The notes beneath the pieces were generated by a model that had not been told where the DNA came from, ran no database searches, and was given only the letters and a program-made list of their open reading frames with translations. A stretch of DNA of 20,372 nt from Conidiobolus incongruus B7586 (Eukaryota; Entomophthoromycota; Entomophthoromycetes; Entomophthorales; Conidiobolaceae), in assembly GCA_000697335.1 (NCBI GenBank), contig JNEM01014592.1:1-20372 (forward strand), given 5' to 3'. Of the stretch, positions 9,722-19,205 are shown in pieces. Position 1 is the stretch's first letter. Every line of letters starts with the position of its first letter. A program made the translations under genes and the position numbers.

Positions 9722-10456
9722 TTAAAATTCATTAGTTAGATAGTCCGTGGTGCTGATGTAATCACTTGAATCATAACCATAATCATTGTAAGAGACATCA
9801 TCATATTGATGATTACGATTTTGACTTTAGTTAGTGATTAATAATTCTAGTTCATAATCCTGACCTTCATCGTTATTATAGACTTGATCATTATACCATT
9901 CTGGAGTTAGTATTATAAGGTGGTCGAGAATTACACTGGGGTTCTCATCTAGTCTATCTATTGGATACAAATCAATGGGAGCGTTAGAAATGGTAATGGA
10001 TGGCAAAATAGGTTGAGCAATTATAGGATTATTGGTGATTGATGATGTTGAGGGAGATGAATTAATTACTGAAGATGTGGGTTGGTTAGTAACACTTGTG
10101 TGATTGGTACCTTGTGAAAAGCAAAAGCAGAAATATCATCTTGTTCTGAAATTTGAGTGGGTACATTAGTGGTACTTCAATCTGAGGCGTGAAAACATGA
10201 TTCATTTGAAACGATTGAAATAATAATAGATAAATCAGGACGGGTGAAAACTGCTGGAGTAATGATTGTTATATAGCTGAAATGGTTTTAGAGGATGTGG
10301 TACCTGTTGTAATTTAATGTATTGAAGAATTTGGTATATTATTGATGATTATAATCATAGATAAGACTAGCGGAATATCAGATATAATTGGATTGGAATT
10401 GGAGTAAGTATATTCTGTTGATAAATACCATGCTGAGAATCTTGTTTATGATCGTT
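9722..10456 (-). pseudogene. Decayed Ser/Thr/Asn/Pro-rich protein gene
   Basis: The minus strand carries long low-complexity protein sequence in more than one frame, ending in TAA at 9722-9724. From the 5' side there is a Gln-rich piece (NDHKQDSQHGIYQQN), a piece with TPAVFTRPDLSII and PTQISEQDDISAFAF, and a long piece with VTNQPTSSVINSSPSTSS, PILPSITISNAPIDLYPID and TPEWYNDQVYNNDEGQD. The end is acidic and Tyr-rich (YNDYGYDSSDYISTTDYL). The last 130 or so codons share one frame, broken once by a TAA at 9827-9829. Further upstream at least two frame changes and a TGA occur. Such composition is typical of disordered tails of transcription factors or of cell-surface proteins, but no domain is left to decide. 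Introns at some junctions remain possible. Confidence 0.5.
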
Positions 10457-11481
10457 AACATAAAATCATTGATTTAACTAATACACAAAGAATCTAAGTC
10501 AGAGTACATTAGAATATATTAAACTATGATATACCAATGAATCATTATTATTTATATAATCATGGATTTGGAAACTGTCGATATAGCCCAAGTCCCTCCC
10601 TTTCTCGCTTCTCGAAATTAAAATGTAAAACTGCAAAAAATTAATAATTAATTTGAAAGAACTATTTCATGGTTAGAAATATATCTCAGTTTACACAAAA
10701 CTAATAATGAAATCTAAGCAAAATTGATTTTATTTCCTTGAATCATAATTAAGTATCTATAGGTAACATTAACACTTATATTAATACTTTCAACAGAATA
10801 TAGAGCTTTCGTTAAAAATTAAAATCTCACGGATTCAAATATTGTTATAGATTTCAATATTTTATAAATTTGAACAATCAATATATAGTAAAGAGTTTTA
10901 ATAGAGTTATATAATTACTATTTTAAAATTTCATTTGATTTTTCAATCGTTTTATTATTAGTTAAATTTTTTATATCACTTCAGTTAACTTTGATATTTG
11001 AAAAATCTATTTAATAATATATATTCCATAGGTAAATTTAAGTGTTTTTATTAGTACAAAAATTGAAACTATCAAATTGAGAAAAAATTGTTTAATTAGT
11101 AGAAATTTTAAATATTATAAAGCGAATATGATTCAAATAAACTATTTTTGAGTGTTAATAACTCAAAGCAGTCAAAATTTGAAAATTTAGTTGGAAACCA
11201 AGGTCAATGCTCAGTTCAAAAAAATTACATCCTAACTGAAAACTATATCTTAATCAAATGAAAATTCTCATTGTATTGTGTTTCAACAATGAATTCAGTC
11301 ATACAATGTTTAAAAATTTGTCTTTTTTAGACTAAATTATTCTTGAAATATTTGCACTGATTCGAAATATATTATTTATACAATGAAACAATGATTGACA
11401 TAAATCTCTAACAACTAATAGATCTCAATAAAATAAATTATGTTATGTTTTAAAATATCAAAACCGACAAAATCCTAAAAT
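10457..11481. other. AT-rich stretch downstream of PMA1, no gene seen
   Basis: About 1 kb without a credible reading frame. The part next to 11481 must contain the 3' end of the PMA1 transcript, which reads leftwards. A short less AT-rich patch near 10585-10610 (CCCAAGTCCCTCCCTTTCTC) has no assignable role. Confidence 0.45.
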
Positions 11482-14181
11482 TTATTTAGAAAAAGCATGA
11501 ACAGATTCGGCAACAGTCAAACCAAGTTTAAACTTTTGAATGTTGAGATCCAATCTGGCGCGCTTCTCCTGCTTTAAGCGACGTTGAGCCAACTTGTTGC
11601 GACGGGATGGAATTGGGAATAATTTGGCGGTAAGTTCAAAGTTCCAGATACGGAACACAAACACTTTGACGAAATCGAGGAGGACACAGTAAAAGAGGGA
11701 GATGAAAATAATGACAAAGCCCCACTTAGCGCCAATGGGCGCGATAAATTTTGTGATACCGAAAATGGAGATAAGCATGGCAAACACTTGAGTGCCCATG
11801 ACAGCTACGAAGAAGAACCATGAAGGTAAGTTCTCCCAGAAGAAGCCAGAAAGACGGGTAGAGAAGATCATAAAGTGAGGGGCGGAAGAGATATGAAGGT
11901 ACATGACGGTTTGGAGGAAGGATTCAGGAATTTTATGACCTTCAACAGGTACCAAACCTCCTTGGTGTAAGTGTTCGGTTACATACAAATGTCCGAAAGA
12001 TAATGCTGTCAATAGAAAACCAAGTAAGATAGACAAGAAGATCAACTGTCCAATTCTCCATTTATCAGGCTTTCTGGAAATTTGAGCATTATCAAAAGCA
12101 ATCACAATAGTGGCCAAATCGTTAAGGACAGCAATAAAGATAAGTAGAATTGGCTGCATGGACCATTCATGTCTAAGGATGACGATAAAGAAAAAAATTA
12201 GAATATGAACAGTTGAAGTGATACGATAGAGTGAATAAGATCGCATTCTCTGGAAAATAGCACGGGACGTAGTGATACCATCAATAATGGTAGACAAACC
12301 TGGAGCCAACAAAACGATATCGGCAGCAGAACGAGCAGCATCAGTACAATCATGGACAGCAATACCAACATTAGCCTTCTTCAAAGCAGGAGCATCATTG
12401 ACACCATCACCAGTCATACCAACCAAGTGACCTTTGTTTTGAAGGAGTTCGACGACACGGTACTTGTGTTCGGGAATAACTTGAGCGAAACCATCGGCAC
12501 GTTCGCAGCGACGGGTGATATCTTCTTCAGAAACGTCAGGTTCAACTAATTTGCCTGCATCCAAAATAGCACGTTGCATACCAAGACGATGAGCGACTTC
12601 CTTAGCAATAATTAATTGATCACCAGTGATCATCTTGACATCAACACCGTATTCATGGCAACGACGGACAGTATCAGCGGAATCAGGGCGAGGAGGATCT
12701 AAGAGAGAAATCATACCAACCAAGTGCCATTCATCGGGATTTCCAGGGAAAGTACGGGCAACACCGAGAGCACGGAGACCGCGGCCAGCCAAGTCATTGA
12801 CAGCGTAAACAGCTTCATCGTGACCACCAACCAATTTGATCATAGTAGGAGGAGCACCCTTGGAAACTTCGAAGGTTTCGTTGGTGTTCAAATTGACAAC
12901 AGTAGCTTGAGTACGCTTAGAGGTGGGATTGAAGGGTATGAAAGCGGTGACCTTGTAACCGGGAATAGCATGAGCGGATTCCTTGGGGAGATCCTTAAGG
13001 ATGGAGACACCTTCCTGGGCAGCCTTACGTACGGCTTTTTCAATAGGATCATTGGCACCGGGTTCAGAGGCAATGTAAGAGTACAACAAGAGATCTTCTT
13101 CGGTGTAACCTTCACACAAGTAGGGCTTATCGAAAGTCAATTGGTTGAGAGTCAAAGTACCAGTCTTATCGGAACACAGGATGGTAACAGAGGACATTTC
13201 CTCGACAGCAGTAAGACGTTTGACGATAACTTGCTTGGCAGCCAATTGGTTGGCACCGACAGCCATAGTGACAGACAAGACAGTAGGGAGACCAACTGGG
13301 ATAGCAGCGACTGTTAAAACTACTACTAAGGTTAAGTTATCTGTAAATTTGTTAGGTCCACGTTTAATCATCAGGAATACAAATAAGATGATAACCATAA
13401 CAACAGTGATAATAACTAAGAAATTACCAATTTGACCTATAATCTTTTGGAAATGACCTTTCTCGTTGGTGATAGAGATCAAATTAGCAGCACGTCCAAT
13501 GAAAGTGTTGGTACCAGTCTTGATAACAACAGCCAACATTTGACCTTGCTTGACGATGGAAGAGGAGTAGGCAATATCGCCCTTGTTCTTGGTGACGGGG
13601 AGAGATTCGCCAGTGAGAGCAGATTGATCAATATCTAATCCAGCGTGGACAGCTTCACCAGTAGCACCAATTCCTAACAAACGAGCATCTGCAGGCACAA
13701 TATCACCAAGACGTAAAACAATAATATCACCTGGAACCAATTGATTGGTGTCGATTTCTTGCAACTCACCATCACGCCAGGTCTTAGACTTGAGGGAGAG
13801 AGAGGATTTGAGAGCATCGAGAGCGGATTCGGCCTTAGCTTCCATATAATAACCAATTACAGCATTAACTACCAAAAGACCCGAAATAATCCCTACATTG
13901 GGCCAATCCTCAGTCACACCAGAGAGAATTAAAGCGATAATAATTAAAATTGCCATAGGATCGGTGAAGTAACCTATGAACTTGAGGAAACGATTAGATT
14001 TCTTCTCGGGCAATTCATTAAGACCAAACTTGGTCAATCTTTCCTTAACTTCGGTAGAAGTTAAACCGGTACTGGTATCAGTCTGTAACAAAACTTCCAG
14101 CTCAGGAGGTAGTTCATCTTGAACTTCTTCGTGACGATGTTCAATCAATTGTGGAGAATCTTTTGGTTTTTCTTGACTCAT
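11482..14181 (-). CDS. PMA1: Plasma-membrane proton-pumping P-type ATPase (P3A), Pma1 type
   Basis: This 899-residue enzyme uses ATP to pump H+ out across the plasma membrane and builds the gradient that drives nutrient uptake. The intact single-exon frame starts at the ATG at 14181 (MSQEKPKDSPQL). An in-frame TGA lies upstream, so the start is fixed. Landmarks in order are the N-terminal cation-ATPase domain at about 35-65, TM1-TM2 at about 68-112, the actuator motif TGES at 190-193, IPVGLP in TM4 (294-299), the phosphorylation motif CSDKTGTLT with Asp338, the nucleotide-binding KGAPPT (Lys441), MITGDQ (517-522) and the hinge TGDGVNDAP (590-598). TM5 Arg653 and TM6 Asp688 (IAVLNDLAT) match the proton-pathway Arg/Asp pair of plant and fungal pumps. 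Ten membrane segments are expected. The tail after TM10 is about 50 residues, basic (RRNKLAQRRLKQEKRAR), and lacks the tandem Ser-Thr near the end of yeast Pma1. No lesion is seen. Confidence 0.97.
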   Translation of the reverse strand: MSQEKPKDSPQLIEHRHEEVQDELPPELEVLLQTDTSTGLTSTEVKERLTKFGLNELPEKKSNRFLKFIGYFTDPMAILIIIALILSGVTEDWPNVGIISGLLVVNAVIGYYMEAKAESALDALKSSLSLKSKTWRDGELQEIDTNQLVPGDIIVLRLGDIVPADARLLGIGATGEAVHAGLDIDQSALTGESLPVTKNKGDIAYSSSIVKQGQMLAVVIKTGTNTFIGRAANLISITNEKGHFQKIIGQIGNFLVIITVVMVIILFVFLMIKRGPNKFTDNLTLVVVLTVAAIPVGLPTVLSVTMAVGANQLAAKQVIVKRLTAVEEMSSVTILCSDKTGTLTLNQLTFDKPYLCEGYTEEDLLLYSYIASEPGANDPIEKAVRKAAQEGVSILKDLPKESAHAIPGYKVTAFIPFNPTSKRTQATVVNLNTNETFEVSKGAPPTMIKLVGGHDEAVYAVNDLAGRGLRALGVARTFPGNPDEWHLVGMISLLDPPRPDSADTVRRCHEYGVDVKMITGDQLIIAKEVAHRLGMQRAILDAGKLVEPDVSEEDITRRCERADGFAQVIPEHKYRVVELLQNKGHLVGMTGDGVNDAPALKKANVGIAVHDCTDAARSAADIVLLAPGLSTIIDGITTSRAIFQRMRSYSLYRITSTVHILIFFFIVILRHEWSMQPILLIFIAVLNDLATIVIAFDNAQISRKPDKWRIGQLIFLSILLGFLLTALSFGHLYVTEHLHQGGLVPVEGHKIPESFLQTVMYLHISSAPHFMIFSTRLSGFFWENLPSWFFFVAVMGTQVFAMLISIFGITKFIAPIGAKWGFVIIFISLFYCVLLDFVKVFVFRIWNFELTAKLFPIPSRRNKLAQRRLKQEKRARLDLNIQKFKLGLTVAESVHAFSK

Positions 14182-14214
14182 ATTAAATGTCAATCAATAG
14201 ATTTAGTTTAGCAA

Positions 14215-14264
14215 CTAAGAAAAGTTAAAATCAATGATAAAATGATCCAATATGAAAACTTACA
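14215..14264 (-). other. Probable intron in the PMA1 5' leader (50 nt)
   Basis: On the minus strand a perfect donor GTAAGT begins at 14264, and a pyrimidine-rich acceptor ACTTTTCTTAG ends at 14215, 33 bases before the PMA1 start codon. The size and the TAG end match the coding introns of ADA2. It lies wholly upstream of an in-frame stop and the ATG, so it would not change the protein. Confidence 0.5.
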
Positions 14265-14367
14265 TCAAAATTATGAAATATATTGTCTTCTTAAGATAAC
14301 TGTAGTTAATGAATCAATATTAAATCCAATTTCAATGCAATGATTTCTTAAAGTTATCAATCCTAGT

Positions 14368-14377
14368 CTTTTATATA
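14368..14377 (-). promoter_or_regulatory. Candidate TATA box for PMA1
   Basis: On the minus strand TATATAAAAG lies about 190 bases upstream of the PMA1 start codon and about 100 bases upstream of the probable leader intron. Such strings are frequent by chance in DNA this AT-rich, so position is the main support. Confidence 0.25.
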
Positions 14378-16135
14378 CGTTATTCTAATATTTAAAGAAT
14401 TTAAAATCGAAGTATTAAAACTTGAAAAAATTGCAAATTTTATAAAAATTGAATTTTTTTCCCTATATTAAAAACAGGATTATTGGTATTTAAGTTGATT
14501 TATTATTTCATTATTTTGTTCTTTTTTCTATTTACACTTTTTTTTTCTCATAATTTCGGATTATTTTAAAAAAAATTTTATAATCTTGTCAAAAATAAAT
14601 TTATAAATAATCTTTTCAAATTTGATTCCAACTTATATCCCATATAATATCGTGATTTTTCTATTATAAATTAGTCATGTAATTCTAGTGATAAAGTTAC
14701 TTCATTTATACTATTGAAAGATATTTATTCAATAAATATTGCACTAAATCATCGTTAAATATTGCTGCAACTTTAAATGAAATATTGAAAACAAGCGGTT
14801 ACAATTCAATTCAACTATAATTATCAACCATTTAATTTTACTTGTTTTGATCAATATTCCAAAATCGATTTCTATTTATGCAATTTTTACCATGTGGTTT
14901 GATAATGAATTATAGAATTTTATTTCAATATTTCGCAGAATTAATATATCTTTTTATACATTTTAAAACATTTAATTAATATGAGAATATTGCATTATCT
15001 TTAAGTTTAGATAATTCTATTTTTTAATATTCTAATTCCAGCAATTAACTCTTAAAATTATTCTGTTTGAATTTATCAAAATATATTATAATAGTGTTAA
15101 TATTAATATGAAGTATAATATGAAATATATAATAGGCCAAAGTGGTAATTGTTAATGCTCATCATTTTGGATAATAATATACACTATCCAATTATTGAAT
15201 TATATAGTTATTCTTTTATTTTTTATGTCCATTACAATTTTGAATCTCAAAGTTATATTGCAAGTTAAAATATTTGGTATTCAAAATTTTTAACAATTAT
15301 AAAAATTTAAAATTTAAAATATATAATAATCAATATACTTTGATTGATATTATAGTGAGTAATGATATATTTCAATATTTAAGTTTATTTCTAGACATAA
15401 ATTTCATGGATTCAATATAATCTATAATTATATCTATCAATTACTATATATTCAAATATTTCTACTGAAGATATGTAAAACACTATCGATTTCATTATAT
15501 CAAATGACTTGTAATTTTTATTCAAATAGAATTAATTTTGAATCTTTAATGCTTGGCTTTTATATTCTTGGGAATTTAAACACACTTGATCTTCGGTTAA
15601 AATGATTAGACTGAAATTTCAATTTATATTAAATACAAAAAGACTCGTTTATTTTCTCAATAGAATTCTTAAGATCAAAATACTTCTAATGGAACAAACC
15701 TTTCAAAATCGTCAATTGTTAACATAAATTTTATTTGTTTTAATAGTATAAATAAAAGATTTTTTAGTTGTATATCAAACCATTTGTATTCAATGTTTAG
15801 CCATAAATGATTTATATTAGAAAACTGCGATAACAAACATTTATTTTATAATTATTTTTAGTAATCAAAAATATAGTATCCCAATGCTTTCATTGTCAGT
15901 GAATAATATATCCAAATTTGTATTATACGGATATATCAATTTGTAGATATATCAAAACATTATAAATCTCCAAACCTAACATTATATTATTGAATTTGAA
16001 ATCGATATTTAATAGCTCAAATTTTTGTTATTGATATACAAAATTATTTGAAATAACTGGTATTATTGATTCTATGGGAAAATTGTAAATTCAGGGCTGT
16101 AGAATGATGTAATGAATGTCTATTCAAATATGGAG
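14378..16135. other. AT-rich intergenic stretch upstream of PMA1, no gene seen
   Basis: About 1.75 kb of AT-rich DNA. The part nearest 14378 presumably contains PMA1 control sequence, and the rest shows nothing I can name. A 40-codon opening from the ATG at 15602 is within what composition alone produces. No copy of the mariner repeat is present. Confidence 0.45.
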
Positions 16136-16393
16136 TTAAACAAAATATAAATTATTTAATGATTTATTAATCCGAATAGTCATTTGAAAATAATTTAATT
16201 CTTCATCATCAGAAAGTCGTCTTTGAATTGTAATTTCTTTTCCAATAACTGGTAGTGTTGGTCATGGTAATTCCTCAGCATAACATTTTAACCAAAAGCT
16301 TTAATATCATAAATTTTTTATTGTATATAATTCTGTGAAATTTTTTGAATGGGTTTGAAAAGCTTCAATAATTCATGATTGAAACTCTAACAG
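16136..16393 (-). pseudogene. Possible gene remnant beside the solo LTR
   Basis: One minus-strand frame of 86 codons ending in TAA at 16136-16138 has protein-like segments: IIEAFQTHSKNFTELYTIKN, SFWLKCYAEELP, PTLPVIGKEITIQRRLSDDE. It is interrupted by a few TGA/TAA stops. Composition is less AT-rich than the flanks between about 16190 and 16290. No family is recognised. Chance remains a real alternative. Confidence 0.28.
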
Positions 16394-16448
16394 AGACTAC
16401 TAAATAAATTATATGGATGGATTATTATAATGGATTTATAAAACATAT

Positions 16449-16783
16449 TGTCACGGGCCGGAGGACCCGTTCGTCCTTAACAATTCAATTCATTCGAGAA
16501 CCTCGTCACAGATCCACCTGCAACGTGACCACAAAATATACCCGAGCAATGCAATCAATCGTTCCATCCGACGTACGGTTCGTGCGCTGGGAAGACACGT
16601 CAAGCAAACTATAAATATGCCGACTACAACCAAGTTATCACGTCGGTCCTCTTCCTAGGGTACAGCCCAATAATCCAGGTTAGACAATAAATTACCCCCT
16701 TTTATATCACCAAACAGGTGCCGTCCCGGAAGACGACTATTTACTTAAAAGTTATTGGACACTTGACTTCCCAGCCAATGTCA
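16449..16783 (+). mobile_element. Solo long terminal repeat of an LTR retrotransposon (fossil)
   Basis: A sharply bounded GC-rich block, unlike anything around it, begins TGTCACGGGCCGGAGGACCC and ends CCAATGTCA, so it has the TG...CA ends of an LTR. ATAT stands on both sides (16445-16448 and 16784-16787) as a possible target duplication. Inside are TATAAATA at 16610-16617 and AATAAA at 16686-16691, in the order expected for a promoter and poly(A) signal within an LTR. No second LTR and no internal genes are present, so it is a solo LTR left by recombination. The family is probably Ty3/gypsy or Ty1/copia but is not decided. An earlier end at 16716 (AAACA), with the rest as leader, is an alternative. 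Its unworn composition suggests it is young compared with the DNA transposons here. Confidence 0.6.
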
Positions 16784-16787
16784 ATAT

Positions 16788-18021
16788 TCAATGTTTGTCC
16801 TATGTTAATGTGACTATAACTGGGAATAAAATTCTCTTATACCAAATTTAATTGAATTCTGACCAAATTTGAAAACTTGTTACTTCTCTCATTCAGCTCA
16901 ATACGTAATAAGGTTCAGATATTATAATCTAGCAAATATTTTAATATAGTGTTTTTATCAATCCATTATTTTTAAACAAATAATTGGATAGATATAATAG
17001 ATATTTATATAATTATATATAATTATATCATTTACATAATAAGACTGTCGAATTCAACAACAAATTTTGACTGGAATTTTAATTTATAAATTTGGTTAAT
17101 CATTGATATTATTCTTCATATAAATTTGGAAACTTATAGGTTGTTTGTGATGTATACACATTAATAAAGATAAGTTTTTTATCATACTACCTAAAGGAGA
17201 ATAAGATCAAAATTACTGATTACATCTCAAATAAATTAGAATATTTTTTACCTTATATAATAAATATTTTTCAATAATGAACACAATATATATGATTAAA
17301 AATCGTTTTGAACAATTCACTATCATTATCATTGGGTTTAAAATCAAATTGATAAACTTTTTGAAGTCTTTAAAAATAACGTTGATTTTGAATTTCACTA
17401 TTATTAAAGTTCTAAGTTCATATTTTATATTTTAATATTTAGCCAATAAAATCCAAATTCAAAATAAAATAAATTTGTAATTGAATATCTAGGTACTATT
17501 AATATTATCAGTTTATTTAAATAGTTTAAAAAATAATATATAATATGAGGAATATTGTTTATCAACTTATTTTCTTGTTGTTAGTCTTTTTCCATTTATT
17601 ATTTATAAACATTTTTATTAATCTAATTAAATGAATTAGATATATTATTAAGTTGGGAAAAAATTTTTTTTGGAAATATTTTGTGAAGTAATAATTTTAT
17701 GTTGATAAAATTAATCTAAAAATCTCTTCGAATAAACCTGAAGCATAGCTTTACTATAATGCATATCTACTAGTCAATATATTGCCAATTGGTATACAAA
17801 TATTATAATAATAATATACATTTAATTGTGCTACTGAATCACAGAAATATTATATTCAATACAGCTTTCAAATTACCATAATTTAGCACTATATTATTGA
17901 GTATATACTACCTAGTTTATTTATTTAATTAAAGCAAAATCTGTGCAATAATTATAATAGATTTAATTAATAAATATAAAAATAATTTCTCTAGATAAGA
18001 TATTGATAAATAATTTATTAT
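16788..18021. other. AT-rich intergenic stretch, no gene seen
   Basis: About 1.2 kb of very AT-rich sequence between the LTR and mariner copy 3, with stops in all frames. A 61-codon minus-strand opening at 17213-17398 is rich in Ile, Lys, Asn and Phe only and is best read as compositional. No repeats were recognised. Confidence 0.5.
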
Positions 18022-18023
18022 TA

Positions 18024-19205
18024 CTCTATATTTTTAATAATGAGAATTTTTTGCAATTAAAAATAAATAAATATTATAATATATAATATATAAAAATAAA
18101 TATATAACATAAATTTAATAGTTTCTTTTATTTTTAATAACCTTTTGCAATACTTTTAATAGAGATTTAACACTTAAAAAACAGTTCTTTTAATTAAAGA
18201 CTAAAATTTAATATTCCACAAACTAATTAAATTTTTCTGTAGAAATTTTCTTTTTTGTAAGCTAGTTTTTTAATTTCCTAAAGCAATTATAATCACATAA
18301 GTTATAATTTAAAAGGTATATTAGATATAGTAGTTTTTTCCAGTTATCTTTAATTAAAAAGTTTTTTATATCTTTGAATTTATATATTTTATAATTATTA
18401 TGCAAAATAATAAGTTTTCTCAAATTATATTAACAATATTAATTAAAAAAACTTTTATTTAAAAAAATAATATAAAACTTATTATTAATGAATTTCTTTT
18501 AAGAATTAAATAAAAATAGTGTATACTATTATAATTTATTATAATGATTAACATTCACTTATTAATAAAATACTTATTTGAAAGGATTTGTAGAAGGGGT
18601 TAATTTAACTTAATCTAATATCTTGATTTGTGTTTTATTAACAGATTATATATAAAAATTTAAGATTTATCAATTATTATCATTTCTTATAAAAATTTAA
18701 GCTTCTAGTAATATTTTAATAAGTTTTATTTAATAATAACTACTCTAGCTTTTTTTAAGCTTTAATTAAATTATAAAATATTTATTTTATACTATTATTT
18801 AATAATTTGAGTTTAAATTTTAATATATATAAAATACTTGTAAAACTAATATTAAAATGCTTAGACTATTCTTTAGTTGAAATAAAAAAGTGCTTTTTAA
18901 TATATTTTTTTAATCTAAAAATAATTAAAAAAGTAATTATTATAGTTAATCTTTTAAATTTTAACAGGTTTTAGATAATTTCTCTCTTAACCTTATAATA
19001 ATTTACCAAGTAATAAATTATTGATTTTGATAATATTATATTATTAAAAGTTATTTGTAAATTTTAAATAATTTTAAAAAATTTATAGTTAAGTTTTATT
19101 AATATTAAAATAAAAAACTTTTAATGATTATTATTTAATTTCAATATAATTAAATTAAACAACTAATTTTAAAAAGTTAATTTTTTAATCAAAAAAATAT
19201 AATAT
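18024..19205 (-). mobile_element. Decayed mariner element (DD34D), copy 3, interrupted by a Tc1-like insertion
   Basis: The left end at 18024 repeats the terminus of copy 2 (CTCTATATTTTTAATAATGA after TA at 18022-18023). Homology runs to about 19197, then stops abruptly about 180-200 bases short of where the other end should be. The dead transposase reads on the minus strand and is better kept than in copy 2. The degraded LHDNA block is at 18391-18405, followed by FKDIKNFLIKDNWKKLLYL, then LCDYNCF at about 18280-18300, KLKN and the C-terminal LQKVIKNKRNY. The third catalytic Asp codon survives (18292-18294), while the second position (18397-18399) is Asn. Exactly 34 codons lie between them, so the element is DD34D. 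Many stops are present. Confidence 0.88.

Noticed and set aside
12724-13317. A 197-codon plus-strand frame (and several shorter ones) opposite PMA1
   Set aside because: They lie inside the PMA1 coding region on the other strand, have no recognisable domain and follow from the gene's codon bias.
15602-15724. 40-codon ATG frame
   Set aside because: Such openings are expected by chance given the number of frames examined, and no homology or codon bias is visible.
16711-16735. Primer-binding-site-like sequence just after a CA (GGTGCCGTCCCGGAAGAC)
   Set aside because: It would shorten the LTR to 16449-16716, but I could not match it to a tRNA 3' end. The TG...CA ends with ATAT on both sides at 16449-16783 fit better. 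It is kept only as an alternative boundary.
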